This document shows positions 7,177 through 15,472 of a stretch of 64,000 bases of DNA, in pieces. The stretch comes from Hyphomicrobiales bacterium (GTDB lineage: Bacteria; Pseudomonadota; Alphaproteobacteria; Rhizobiales; Rhizobiaceae): positions 65,703-129,702 of the forward strand of contig UEGR01000009.1 of assembly GCA_900465685.1 (NCBI GenBank), read 5' to 3'. The translations under genes and the position numbers were made by a program. A model generated the notes under the pieces. That model ran no database searches and was not told the origin of the DNA. It saw nothing but the letters and a program-made list of their open reading frames with translations. Within the stretch, counting starts at the first letter, position 1; each line of letters starts with the position of its first letter.

Positions 7177-9717
7177 TTACCACTTTACATTCAGTCCGAT
7201 ATTGCCTTCCCAGATACGGGTTCGCTCTCCTCCAAGATTGGTTGTGTAATCGGCCGTCGCAAAAAGACTGGCCTTTTCCGTTACATCGATCGTTACCCCG
7301 CCGCCCACTTCCAGCGAGGTGCCCTTCAAATTCGTGGTGATAGGATCGGTGCCAAAGATGACGACCTGATCCGATGAAAAATTCTGCCAGAGATTGGCCT
7401 TCAGATAGGGGCGCAGCTTGCCGAACGACGTGTCTTGCGTGCCCTGCAAGCGCATGCCGATGCGACCGGTCCAGGCGTTGTCGGAATCAAACGTCACGCT
7501 GGAATAGCTGTCTGCCTGATCATCGAGCGACAGATGCTGCCAGATCAGTTGCGCCTGTGGCTCCAGCGTCCAGTTTCCGCCCAGCGCTACCGGATAGCCG
7601 CCTTCCAGCGAGGCCGTCACGCCATGACCGCCGACATCAATGCTTTGCTGCGCGTTGGAACTGGCGCTGCCGTCGAACCATGTCCCCATCAACACGGCAT
7701 CAAGATACCAGCCTTGCGGGCTAATATGGGTCCAGTAGCCGCCGAAGCTGGCGCCCGAAACGTCCAGATCGCCAACTGCAAGATCGTTCCAACCAAGCGC
7801 CTGACCGGTAATGTCGCCCGTGGCGCGCGCATAACCGAAGAAGACGCCGAAGCGGTCGAAATGGCCGCTGGCCGATTCATAACCGAACAGATCCTGGCCG
7901 ACCTGAAGGCCGAGAAGGCTGCCATCGACGGCAGGCCCAACCGTTCCCTTCCACTTCATGTCCACGTCCTGACCGAACACCCGCATCCAGCTTGACGGCA
8001 AATAGCCGCCACTTTTGAGCAGGTCCTGTTCGCCCCGGCGCTCATGAAATGTGCCGAGCGTGGTCAACGCGAGATGATGCGCAACCGGTGGCAGCGCGGA
8101 ATAGACCGGCACCTCTTCGCGATAAAGCGTGACGACATCGCCTTCAACAGGCGTCGCGTCAGCCGAAGGCGGCGCAACACCCGGAGCCGGGAGCGGCACC
8201 GGAGTTGGCACGACAGGTGCGGTCGGCGTAATTCCCTGTACGATTGTCGAGCGCAGATACCAGTTTTCAGTCGTGTCGGCGGAGACACCGCCCTTGAACA
8301 GGTAATATTGGTAGGCGCCCGCCGCGAGAGGCTCGTTCAGCGCAAAAGCGCCGGCAGTCGTGGTCGCACCGTTGAGCGCCTGCACCACCATGATGCCGTC
8401 GGCAGCGGTTCTGGCGCCAGCGCCACCGACATTGTTCACCTCGATTGTGGTGTTGCCGGAAGCGGCACCGCTATCAATCACCAGTCTGTCCGATGGCGAA
8501 CCATCGCCCGCCAATACCGTATCGATGAGCAACAGTCCGTTCTGTCCGGTATAGTTGCCTGTGATCGTCAAACTGTCGGTCGTGCTGGAGCCGCCATTTG
8601 TCAAGTCGATGCGGCCCGCATTGACCACATTGGCCAGTTGTCCCGCTGTGAAAGGCACGATGCTTGACTGTGCAGAGCCGCCCAGAATGGTGCTCGTCGC
8701 GTCGATATTGAGCGTGCCCGTGCCAGTTCCGGCGTCACCCAGCGTAAACGCCGTATCGAAAGTCAGGCTGGTATTGTTGGTGAGATTGACGGTTTCCCAA
8801 CTGTCGAAGCGGCTGACCGCACCTGCCACAACATTGTCGAATGTCAGACTGTCGATCCCCACACCGCCGGTGATCCGCGATGTTGCGCCTATATTGGCAT
8901 CGGTCAGATTGGCGAGTACTGCAACGTCGTCGTCCCCGCCGAGATCAACAAAGCCATTCACGACGCCGCCACCGTTCCAGGTGAACTGATCGTTGCCGAC
9001 GCTCATGAGAACGTTGCCGCCGATCGTGCCGCCTGTGATTGTCACGCTGTCCGCGCCACCGCTGACGCTGATATTGCCGCCAATGCTGCCGTTGGAAATG
9101 ATGATCGTATCAGTGTCAAAGCCCGTCACCAGATTACGGTCGATGATACCGCCCGACATATTGAAGTAGTTCTTGTCGAGCTTCATATCGACGCGACCGA
9201 TCTGACCGCCGGTCATGACGGCATAATCGCCATCTTCGAAGGCACCGACAATCCGTCCGCCCGACATGAAAAACGTATCGCGAGCGTCACCCTGATTGAG
9301 CGAGCCGATCTGGCCGCCGGTCATCTGGAAATCATCGACGCCCGCGCCCTGCTGGACATTGCCCGTCACCGTGCCGCCGGAAATGACGAACGCATCTGCG
9401 CCGCTTCCCTGATCGACATTGCCGACAATCGACCCCGAATGCACCTCGATGCGATCTGTCCCCGCTCCGAAGGTCACATTGCCATTGACCGTGCCGCTGC
9501 CGCCTTCAGGCAGCAGGAGCGTGTTGTTACCGCTCGTATCAGTCAGACCTGCTGCGGACGTGCCGCTATCACAGATGAAAACATCGTCACCAGCTGTCGG
9601 TGAAAACACACACGCAGCCTGAGCATTACCAGATTGCAGAAGCACAGCGCCGACTGTGAAAAGCGCCGTCGTGGAAAGCAATAGGGCGGCCGTCAATCCG
9701 CGAACACCTAAATGCAT
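7177..9717 (-). CDS. AIDA-type autotransporter, outer-membrane beta-barrel
   Basis: An 846-residue type V secretion protein. Signal peptide at residues 1-35 (cut after QAA), then a passenger with about nine 20-residue repeats (75-255) of the form F-x-M-S/T-G-G-x-I-x-G-N, expected to make a right-handed beta-helix. Residues 380-490 resemble the autochaperone region, ending NWYLRS. A proline-rich linker follows at 498-516, and the barrel occupies about 560-846, ending in the aromatic residue W. GAGGGG lies seven bases before the start. It resembles the Brucella Bma/Oma group of surface autotransporters, known for adhesion, but the repeats here are a simple type and no ligand can be named. Confidence 0.9.
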   Translation of the reverse strand: MHLGVRGLTAALLLSTTALFTVGAVLLQSGNAQAACVFSPTAGDDVFICDSGTSAAGLTDTSGNNTLLLPEGGSGTVNGNVTFGAGTDRIEVHSGSIVGNVDQGSGADAFVISGGTVTGNVQQGAGVDDFQMTGGQIGSLNQGDARDTFFMSGGRIVGAFEDGDYAVMTGGQIGRVDMKLDKNYFNMSGGIIDRNLVTGFDTDTIIISNGSIGGNISVSGGADSVTITGGTIGGNVLMSVGNDQFTWNGGGVVNGFVDLGGDDDVAVLANLTDANIGATSRITGGVGIDSLTFDNVVAGAVSRFDSWETVNLTNNTSLTFDTAFTLGDAGTGTGTLNIDATSTILGGSAQSSIVPFTAGQLANVVNAGRIDLTNGGSSTTDSLTITGNYTGQNGLLLIDTVLAGDGSPSDRLVIDSGAASGNTTIEVNNVGGAGARTAADGIMVVQALNGATTTAGAFALNEPLAAGAYQYYLFKGGVSADTTENWYLRSTIVQGITPTAPVVPTPVPLPAPGVAPPSADATPVEGDVVTLYREEVPVYSALPPVAHHLALTTLGTFHERRGEQDLLKSGGYLPSSWMRVFGQDVDMKWKGTVGPAVDGSLLGLQVGQDLFGYESASGHFDRFGVFFGYARATGDITGQALGWNDLAVGDLDVSGASFGGYWTHISPQGWYLDAVLMGTWFDGSASSNAQQSIDVGGHGVTASLEGGYPVALGGNWTLEPQAQLIWQHLSLDDQADSYSSVTFDSDNAWTGRIGMRLQGTQDTSFGKLRPYLKANLWQNFSSDQVVIFGTDPITTNLKGTSLEVGGGVTIDVTEKASLFATADYTTNLGGERTRIWEGNIGLNVKW
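8952..9495 (-). repeat. Coding repeats of the autotransporter passenger
   Basis: About nine degenerate units of roughly 60 bp encode GG-x-I/V-x-G-N-type motifs with alternating acidic glycine turns (for example QGAGVDDFQMTGGQIG and QGDARDTFFMSGGRIV). Unit number may vary between strains by slippage or recombination. Confidence 0.7.
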
Positions 9718-10117
9718 CGAAACCCCTCAGTTCATTGCATAAAAGCCCCGGGCATTAAGAAGCCAATTTATTATTGGGGCAATACTTAAATTTTGAGTAG
9801 ATCAAGCCAGATGTTTATAACAGATACACAAATATTAGATGATTATATTTAACGATCTGAAACTTATTGATTTCTTTCAATAAATAACGGTGCTATCAGA
9901 AATTTACCATAAGCAATCAATACAGATTGTTGCGGAAAAAATTCCCTCGGGGGCCAATATCAGCCCTCCAGTTCTGCTCAGCCGTGGTGACAGAACCAGA
10001 TTCGAATCCAATACACACTGTTAGCGATGCAATATTTCGGCAGTCATTGCGCCGGTTGCATTACGGTTGGAGCCCCTCATTATAGAAGGCTTCATCGCTG
10101 AATTGAGGAGGAGGCAT
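9718..10117. promoter_or_regulatory. AT-rich upstream region of the autotransporter
   Basis: No gene is seen. Bases 9760-9960 are strikingly AT-rich with many T-A steps, unlike the surrounding DNA. An inverted repeat CCAAT-TTATT-ATTGG lies at 9763-9777, about 46 bases upstream of the autotransporter start. The last bases (GAGGAGGAGGCAT) are the ribosome site of the plus-strand GFA gene. AT-rich promoters of this kind are typical targets of the H-NS-like regulator MucR, known in Brucella; binding here is inference. Confidence 0.5.
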
Positions 10118-10510
10118 ATGGAACAATCAATGGGTGGCTGCCTGTGCGGCAATGTCCGGTTTGTGACCACGGGGCGTCCCTATCGGGTGGGCCTCTGCCA
10201 CTGTCTCGACTGCCGCAAGCATCACGGGGCGCTCTTTCACGCCTCGGCTATATTTCCTGAGAATGCAGTCACGGTTAGCGGCGAAACGCGCGACTATGCC
10301 GGACGGCATTTCTGCCCGCGCTGCGGTTCCACAGTCTTTGGCCGTTCTGGCGATGAGATCGAGGTCAATCTGGGCTCACTGGACGCCCCCGATCAATTCG
10401 TGCCGACCTACGAGCTTTGGACGATCCGCCGCGAGAGCTGGTTGCCGCCCTTTCCGCTCAAGAAGCGCTATGAACGCGACCGTGAAAATAAGAGCCGCTC
10501 GGAGGAATAG
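10118..10510 (+). CDS. GFA/CENP-V-type zinc-binding protein
   Basis: A 130-residue protein of the glutathione-dependent formaldehyde-activating (GFA)/CENP-V fold. Seven cysteines in the family order are visible: C8 and C10, C27, C29 and C32, then C66 and C69 in CPRCGS; these bind structural and labile zinc. The start at 10118 is chosen over an in-frame one at 10067 because AGGAGGAGG lies just upstream. Most members have no proven formaldehyde activity, so the name marks the fold only. The truncated haemoglobin gene follows 82 bp downstream in the same direction. Confidence 0.82.
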   Translation: MEQSMGGCLCGNVRFVTTGRPYRVGLCHCLDCRKHHGALFHASAIFPENAVTVSGETRDYAGRHFCPRCGSTVFGRSGDEIEVNLGSLDAPDQFVPTYELWTIRRESWLPPFPLKKRYERDRENKSRSEE

Positions 10511-10592
10511 AGCCAGGATGCGGCAAAGCTGCGCTGGATAAGCGGAGGGCGAGCGCCTATATCCGGGCTGGAACAACCCCGAAAGCCTTGCC

Positions 10593-11012
10593 ATGACCCT
10601 TCTCATCAACCAGCCGCACCCATCGATAGACCCCGCTTCCATTCAGGAACTGGTGGCCACATTCTATGGCCGGGCGCGGGAGGATGAGCTGCTCGGGCCG
10701 ATTTTTGCGGAGGCCGTGCATGACTGGGATCATCATATTGCGCAGATTGCGCAATTCTGGTCGTCGGTCATTCTCAAGACCGGCGGATATGACGGGCGGC
10801 CTATGCCGCCGCATCTCAAACTCAATTTGAAGAATGAGCATTTTGACCGCTGGCTTGCGCTATTCGAGCAAACCGCACGCGATATCTATCCTGCGGAAGC
10901 GGCGATCATTTTCATCGACCGCGCAAGGCGCATTGCCGACAGTTTCGAAATGGCCATTGCAACGCAAGCGGGGCGTATCGCCGCCCCGCGTCATGCTCGC
11001 CGCGCGCTATAG
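10593..11012 (+). CDS. Group III truncated haemoglobin
   Basis: A 139-residue single-domain globin of the trHbP class. The signature runs from FYGRAREDELLGPIF (24-38) through HDWDHHIAQIAQFWSSV (43-59) to PPHLKL and EHFDRWL (72-87); the proximal haem ligand is H74 or H83. Group III globins are linked to oxygen or nitric-oxide handling under low oxygen. It follows the GFA gene and may be co-transcribed with it. The stop codon TAG overlaps the left end of the long palindrome at 11011-11155. Confidence 0.85.
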   Translation: MTLLINQPHPSIDPASIQELVATFYGRAREDELLGPIFAEAVHDWDHHIAQIAQFWSSVILKTGGYDGRPMPPHLKLNLKNEHFDRWLALFEQTARDIYPAEAAIIFIDRARRIADSFEMAIATQAGRIAAPRHARRAL

Positions 11013-11155
11013 TGTCTGAATCAAAAAGCGACAGGCCATAGCGAAAATGGTGATTTCGAGAACCGGAGCTTGAGCCGTACTTAAAGGTACGCGAGCACCG
11101 GAAGCGCAGAAATTGCCATTTGCAGACCGGCATGGCGGCTTTTGGATCAGACACT
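11011..11155. repeat. 145-bp imperfect palindrome (Bru-RS-like)
   Basis: Outer arms AGTGTCTGA (11011-11019) and TCAGACACT (11147-11155) are perfect inverted repeats. Further in, TCAAAAAGC faces GCTTTTGGA, GCCAT faces ATGGC, AAATGGTGATTTC faces GAAATTGCCATTT, and the core CCGGAGC..GTAC faces GTAC..GCACCGG around a TTAAAG centre. The part from 11035 to 11136 is 102 bp, near the size of Brucella Bru-RS palindromes. It fills the space between two convergent genes and touches both stop codons, so it probably ends transcription in both directions. Confidence 0.75.
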
Positions 11156-12231
11156 CAGGCGGCAGGCTTCGACTTATCTGCTTCCAGCTGCTTTTCGTGA
11201 CGCAACAGCATGCCGAACAGATCGCGCGGCTCATCCGGATCGGCCAGCAGGTCGAGCTGCTCGTAAAGGCCCGTATCCTTCAGCTTGTCGCGCACATAAC
11301 GCAGCGCCGAGAAATCTTCCGTGGCAAAGCCAACGGAATCGAACAGCGTGATCTGGCGCGCGTCCTTGCGGCCTTCCGCCTTGCCAGCGATGACTTCCCA
11401 CAGCTCGTTGACCGGATAGTCTTCCGGCAGCTGCTGGATTTCACCTTCAATCCGGGTCTGCGGCGGATATTCGACGAAAATGTCGGAACGGCGCAGAATG
11501 TCCCCGTGCAATTCGGTCTTGCCCGGGCAATCGCCACCAACGGCATTGATATGCACGCCCGCGCCAACCGTATTGTCGGTCAGGATGGTGGCATTGGCCT
11601 TATCAGCCGTTACGGTCGTGATGATGTCGGCACCCTCGACCACTTCCTCAACCGACTTGCAGGCGACGATGTCAAAGCCTGCATGGGCAAGGTTGCGCAT
11701 GCATTTTGCGGTCGCTTCCGGGTCGAGATCGTATAGGCGGAGCTTGTTCACGCCGAGCAGCGCCTTGAACGCCATGGCCTGGAATTCGCTCTGCGCGCCA
11801 TTGCCGATAATCGCCATGGTGCGGGCATTCTTCGGCGCAAGATATTTGGCGGCAACCGCAGAAGTGGCAGCCGTGCGCAGCGCCGTCAGGATCGTCATTT
11901 CGGTCAGGAGCATCGGATAGCCGCTGCCGACATCAGCCAGAACGCCAAAAGCCGTGACGGTTTGAAGACCTTCACGCGTATTCTTCGGGTGGCCGTTGAC
12001 ATATTTGAAGCCATAGAGCGTACCGTCGCTCGTCGGCATCAGCTCGATCACGCCTTCGCGGGAGTGGGACGCAACACGCGGGGTCTTGTCGAAATTTTCC
12101 CAGCGACGGAAATCCTCTTCCACGTAATCTGCGAGTTCCTTCAGGAAAGTCTCGACGCCGATGGAAAGCACCAGCTTCATCATGTTGTCGACACTGACGA
12201 AGGGGACGATGTTGAGGTTCGGCTGGGTCAT
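11155..12231 (-). CDS. ocd: Ornithine cyclodeaminase
   Basis: A 358-residue enzyme of the ornithine cyclodeaminase/mu-crystallin family that converts L-ornithine to L-proline and ammonia with bound NAD. The dinucleotide motif GNGAQSEF is at 143-150, the substrate-facing segment GFKYVNGHP near 74 and GGDCPGKTEL near 225. AAGGAG lies eight bases before the start. It is downstream of arginase on the same strand (131-bp gap), so the two make a short arginine-to-proline route: arginine to ornithine and urea, then ornithine to proline. Assignment is strong. Confidence 0.92.
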   Translation of the reverse strand: MTQPNLNIVPFVSVDNMMKLVLSIGVETFLKELADYVEEDFRRWENFDKTPRVASHSREGVIELMPTSDGTLYGFKYVNGHPKNTREGLQTVTAFGVLADVGSGYPMLLTEMTILTALRTAATSAVAAKYLAPKNARTMAIIGNGAQSEFQAMAFKALLGVNKLRLYDLDPEATAKCMRNLAHAGFDIVACKSVEEVVEGADIITTVTADKANATILTDNTVGAGVHINAVGGDCPGKTELHGDILRRSDIFVEYPPQTRIEGEIQQLPEDYPVNELWEVIAGKAEGRKDARQITLFDSVGFATEDFSALRYVRDKLKDTGLYEQLDLLADPDEPRDLFGMLLRHEKQLEADKSKPAA

Positions 12232-12325
12232 TCAAATTCTCCTTAAACACGCTCCGAAAGACTGACACGACCTTCGGAACGCATTGCGTATTGATACAAT
12301 GATCGGAGCGTCATTCTGTTGCGTC

Positions 12326-12342
12326 GGGCCGCATAACGGCCC
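12326..12342 (-). other. Stem-loop between arginase and ocd
   Basis: GGGCCG-CATAA-CGGCCC, without a T-run, lies in the spacer between the two genes. It may adjust relative expression in the operon or protect an mRNA end; it is not a good terminator. Confidence 0.4.
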
Positions 12343-12362
12343 AAGCAGGCAGGTGACACGCC

Positions 12363-13295
12363 TTAGTAGCTGATCGTCGGACGATCCATGACGCTGCGGC
12401 CCAGAAGGCTCGCCATCAGGTCGACCATGACGGTGGCAGTGCGGCCGCGTTCATCAAGGAACGGGTTCAGCTCGACCAGATCGAGGCTCGTAACCAGGGC
12501 GCTGTCATGCAGCATTTCCATGATGAGATGCGCCTCGCGGAAGGTCGCGCCACCCGGAACCGTGGTGCCGACAGCTGGTGCAACCGACGGGTCAAGGAAA
12601 TCGACATCGAGGCTGACATGCAGAAGGCCGTCTTCCGCTTTCACGCGGTCGAGGAAACGGCGCAACAGGGCGGCCACGCCGTGCTCGTCAATCATGCGCA
12701 TGTCGAAAACCGAAACCTTGGTTTTCTGGATGGCCAGACGTTCAGCCGGATCGACGCTGCGGATACCGAGCATGCAGACATTGTGCGGATCGATAGCGGC
12801 TTCCAGCTTTGGGAAATAGCCTTCGAAGCCCTTCTGCCCGGTATAATAGGCAACCGGCGTGCCATGCAGATTGCCGCTGGTTGTGGTTTCCAGCGTGTGG
12901 AAATCCGTATGCGCATCGAGCCAGAGCACGAACTGCTTGCGGCCCTTTGCGACAGCGCGGCGCGCAATGCCCGGAACCGTTCCGGCAGCCAGAAGATGGT
13001 CGCCGCCGAGGAAAATCGGGAAGCCCTCTTCGCTCTCGCGGAAAGCCGCGTCGCTGATCGCCTCAATCCATGCAACTGCGCTTGGCAGCGCCTTGATCGC
13101 GTGGTTTGGATGTTCCTGCGGGGCCTTTGCAGCCTGTGCGGGGCTGGGAACCAGATTGCCGAGATCCGTAAAACCGTGACCAAGCTCGCGGATGGCATCC
13201 GCAATACCGGCGGCACGGTAGGAATCGGGACCCATATTGCAGCCTGCGCGGCCAGTGCCTTCCTGAACGGGTAGTCCCAAAATCTTGCAATGCAT
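12363..13295 (-). CDS. rocF: Arginase
   Basis: A 310-residue ureohydrolase, the usual arginase length. The three binuclear manganese motifs are intact: GGDH at 97-100, DAHTDFH at 127-133 and SLDVDFLDP at 228-236. It splits L-arginine into ornithine and urea in the cytoplasm. The start at 13295 has AAGGAA about eleven bases upstream. It heads a minus-strand pair with ornithine cyclodeaminase and is divergent from an Lrp-type regulator, the same layout as arginine-catabolic loci of other Rhizobiales. Confidence 0.93.
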   Translation of the reverse strand: MHCKILGLPVQEGTGRAGCNMGPDSYRAAGIADAIRELGHGFTDLGNLVPSPAQAAKAPQEHPNHAIKALPSAVAWIEAISDAAFRESEEGFPIFLGGDHLLAAGTVPGIARRAVAKGRKQFVLWLDAHTDFHTLETTTSGNLHGTPVAYYTGQKGFEGYFPKLEAAIDPHNVCMLGIRSVDPAERLAIQKTKVSVFDMRMIDEHGVAALLRRFLDRVKAEDGLLHVSLDVDFLDPSVAPAVGTTVPGGATFREAHLIMEMLHDSALVTSLDLVELNPFLDERGRTATVMVDLMASLLGRSVMDRPTISY

Positions 13296-13355
13296 TAAAC
13301 AAGGTTCCTTCTGATTATTGCTCCAAGATTCATCATTTTTATTTGGCGATGTGAA

Positions 13356-13385
13356 CCAACCGGATTGGCAATTTTATCGGTTTGG
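13356..13385. promoter_or_regulatory. Candidate Lrp-type operator, arginase/regulator
   Basis: An imperfect inverted repeat CCAACCGGAT - N10 - ATCGGTTTGG lies midway between the divergent arginase and Lrp-type genes. Position and AT-containing centre fit an Lrp/AsnC operator that controls both directions. No binding evidence is available. Confidence 0.5.
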
Positions 13386-13426
13386 TTTATCAGAATGTCG
13401 GATTGGCTTTTCAAATTGGAGAAACT

Positions 13427-13864
13427 ATGGACGATCTGGATGAAAAGCTTATTACGCTTTTGCGCCATAATGGCCGCCGCAGCATATCCGACATTGCGAT
13501 AGACCTTGGCGTTTCCCGCGCAACGATACGTGCGCGCATGGAGCGACTGGAACGTTCAGGCGATATTCTGGGCTATACGGTCATTCTGCGCTCGGACGCT
13601 GTCGACCTGCCGGTGCGCGGCATCATGATGATCGAAATCGAGGGCCATGTCGCCGACCGTGTGGTCAAGGCGCTTGGCGGTTTCTCGGAAATTTCCGCCG
13701 TCCACACCACCAATGGTCGTTTCGATCTGGTGGTTGAGCTGGGCGCGGCCACCCTCACCGACTTCGACGCCGTGCTGCGTCGTATCCGCCTTGTGCCCGG
13801 CATCAAGGCCAGCGAAACCAATCTTCTGCTGGCCACGCCGCGTTCGACCCGCGCCAGGCTCTGA
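13427..13864 (+). CDS. Lrp/AsnC-family regulator of arginine catabolism
   Basis: A 145-residue regulator with an N-terminal helix-turn-helix (residues 19-40, RSISDIAIDLGVSRATIRARM) and a C-terminal RAM ligand-binding domain (HTTNGRFDLVVELGA near 100). The ATG at 13427 has GGAG eight bases upstream; the longer reading frame that starts further up lacks a ribosome site. Divergent placement next to arginase and ornithine cyclodeaminase suggests it activates them in response to arginine or ornithine, as ArcR-like proteins do. The target is inferred from position only. Confidence 0.85.
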   Translation: MDDLDEKLITLLRHNGRRSISDIAIDLGVSRATIRARMERLERSGDILGYTVILRSDAVDLPVRGIMMIEIEGHVADRVVKALGGFSEISAVHTTNGRFDLVVELGAATLTDFDAVLRRIRLVPGIKASETNLLLATPRSTRARL

Positions 13865-13883
13865 CTATTCAAGTATCGCAAAG

Positions 13884-13914
13884 AAAAAGCCCGGTCGCGC
13901 GACCGGGCTTTTTT
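13884..13914. terminator. Bidirectional intrinsic terminator
   Basis: AAAAAGCCCGGTCGCGCGACCGGGCTTTTTT: a stem of about 12 bp flanked by A and T runs, placed between the convergent Lrp-type gene and nemA. Confidence 0.92.
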
Positions 13915-13924
13915 GTTTTCAATA

Positions 13925-15040
13925 TCAGGCGAGCGCCGGATAATCCGTATAGCCCTTGGCGCCACCGCCATACATATGCTGCTGGTCCAGCTCGTTGAGC
14001 GGCGCATTTTCCTTCAGACGGCGCACGAGGTCCGGATTGGAAATGAACGGCTTGCCGAATGCCACCAGATCGGCGCGACCGCTTGCAATTTCTTCCTCGG
14101 CCAGCTCGCGATCATAGCCATTATTGACCATCCAGGCGGCATCGCCGCCAGCGTCGCGATAGACCTGCTTCAGGTGAGCATAGTCGAAAGGCTGCGGGCC
14201 CTGCTGGAAGTCACGCGGACCGCCGGTTGCGCCTTCGATAATATGAACATAGGCGAGACCATAAGCGGCAAGCTTGTCGATGACATAATCGAACAATGGC
14301 TGCGGATCGGAATCCGATGCGTCATTGGCGGGCGTGACCGGCGAAAGACGGATACCGACCTTGCCTGCATCGACCGTCTTGGTGATCGCATCAACCACTT
14401 CGAACAGGAAGCGCGCGCGGTTTTCAATCGAGCCGCCATATTCGTCTGTGCGCTGATTGCTGCCCGAACGCAGGAACTGGTCGATCAGATAGCCGTTGGC
14501 CGCATGGATTTCGACACCGTCGAAGCCGGCAACGTCAATCGCATCCTTGGCAGCCTTGGCATAGGTGGCGACGATTTCTGCAATCTCGCTCTTTTCCAGC
14601 GCGCGCGGCTCGGAGGTCGGTGCGAATTCGCCCGTGCCATCAGGATGAACCAGATAGGTCTTCGACTTGGCAATGATCGCCGAAGGTGCGACCGGCTTGC
14701 CGCCATTCGGCTGCAAGGTGTTGTGGGAAATACGGCCCACATGCCACATCTGCACAACGATCTTGCCACCGGCGGTGTGAACGGCATCGGTCACCCGCTT
14801 CCAGCCAGCGAGCTGCTCGGCCGAATAAAGACCCGGAACATCGGCATAGCCCTGTCCCTGATGACTGATCGGCGTTGCCTCGGTGATGATGAGGCCAGCA
14901 CTGGCGCGCTGCTCGTAATAGGTGACATTGAGATCATTCGGCACGGCACGCGGCGAGCGATTGCGCGTCAGCGGCGCCATCACAACGCGGTTGGCAAGCT
15001 TCAGATCACCGACGGTGACAGGATCGAACAAGGTGGCCAT
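13925..15040 (-). CDS. nemA: Old yellow enzyme, NemA-type alkene/N-ethylmaleimide reductase
   Basis: A 371-residue FMN-dependent oxidoreductase. The catalytic pair is in HAANGYL (H179, N182), followed by the family string GSNQRTDEYGGS (193-204), with the FMN-binding N-terminus VMAPLTRNRS (20-29). Members reduce electrophilic alkenes, quinones and nitro compounds using NAD(P)H and help detoxify reactive carbonyl species. AAGGAA precedes the ATG. It lies behind an ArsR-type regulator on the same strand, with a repeat-filled 66-bp spacer between, so the pair is likely one operon induced by electrophiles. Confidence 0.92.
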   Translation of the reverse strand: MATLFDPVTVGDLKLANRVVMAPLTRNRSPRAVPNDLNVTYYEQRASAGLIITEATPISHQGQGYADVPGLYSAEQLAGWKRVTDAVHTAGGKIVVQMWHVGRISHNTLQPNGGKPVAPSAIIAKSKTYLVHPDGTGEFAPTSEPRALEKSEIAEIVATYAKAAKDAIDVAGFDGVEIHAANGYLIDQFLRSGSNQRTDEYGGSIENRARFLFEVVDAITKTVDAGKVGIRLSPVTPANDASDSDPQPLFDYVIDKLAAYGLAYVHIIEGATGGPRDFQQGPQPFDYAHLKQVYRDAGGDAAWMVNNGYDRELAEEEIASGRADLVAFGKPFISNPDLVRRLKENAPLNELDQQHMYGGGAKGYTDYPALA

Positions 15041-15053
15041 AGTGCATTTCCTT

Positions 15054-15107
15054 CAAGTTGGAAAAGTTGGGCAAATTGGAAAGGTTGGTCAAACGGGAAG
15101 AACTGGT
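15054..15107 (-). repeat. Three degenerate 18-bp tandem repeats in arsR-nemA spacer
   Basis: Read on the plus strand the units are CAAGTTGGAAAAGTTGGG, CAAATTGGAAAGGTTGGT and CAAACGGGAAGAACTGGT, each made of two 9-mers. They occupy almost all of the 66 bases between arsR stop and nemA start, up to the ribosome site. Confidence 0.75.
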
Positions 15108-15427
15108 CAAAGACCGGATAGCGACGCGATGAAGGCGGCAACTGCCTCTTCGTCGCGTTTGTAGAACGTCCATTGGCCGACACGATGGGGCGTTATCAGC
15201 CCCGCTTTTGTCAGTACGGACAAATGGGCTGAAACGGTGGATTGAGACAGACCACACCGTTCGAACTGGCCCGCGCACACGCCCATCTCCAAAGACATGT
15301 GCTGAGCGGAGAAATGTTTCCCCGGCTCTTTGAGCCAGCTCAAAATTTCGAGACGCACCGGATTGCTAAGTGCCTTGAATATCTCATCCAAGGGTATCGC
15401 CGAGACTGTGGATTGAACGTCCGACAT
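15107..15427 (-). CDS. ArsR-family repressor with paired cysteines
   Basis: A 106-residue winged-helix regulator. DNA-recognition helix SQSTVSAHLSVLTKAGLI is at 61-78, with the preceding ALSNPVRLEILSWL helix at 19-32. Two cysteines, C50 and C57, flank the segment before the recognition helix, a place where thiol or metal chemistry could change DNA binding. The ATG at 15427 has GAGG eight bases before it; a GTG nine bases upstream is less likely. It precedes nemA, so a reactive-electrophile sensor is suggested, in the way the unrelated TetR-family NemR uses cysteine in E. coli. The inducer is inferred. Confidence 0.82.
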   Translation of the reverse strand: MSDVQSTVSAIPLDEIFKALSNPVRLEILSWLKEPGKHFSAQHMSLEMGVCAGQFERCGLSQSTVSAHLSVLTKAGLITPHRVGQWTFYKRDEEAVAAFIASLSGL

Positions 15428-15452
15428 TGCAATCACCTCGCTGATCTAATGC

Positions 15453-15472
15453 ATATCGTCATTTCACGATAT
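15453..15472. promoter_or_regulatory. Candidate ArsR operator
   Basis: A perfect inverted repeat ATATCGT - CATTTC - ACGATAT, 26 to 45 bases upstream of the arsR start, with a further GATATCG half-site at 15474-15480. The position overlaps the expected promoter, so bound ArsR would block it. Confidence 0.65.

Noticed and set aside
15054-15107. The spacer repeats taken as a CRISPR or minisatellite locus
   Set aside because: Only three degenerate 18-bp units without spacers; they are adjacent tandem copies, not repeat-spacer units.
13913-15121. A 402-codon plus-strand frame over nemA
   Set aside because: Antisense of a well-conserved flavoenzyme; its tail only translates the spacer repeats (KVGQIGKVG), which made it look repetitive.
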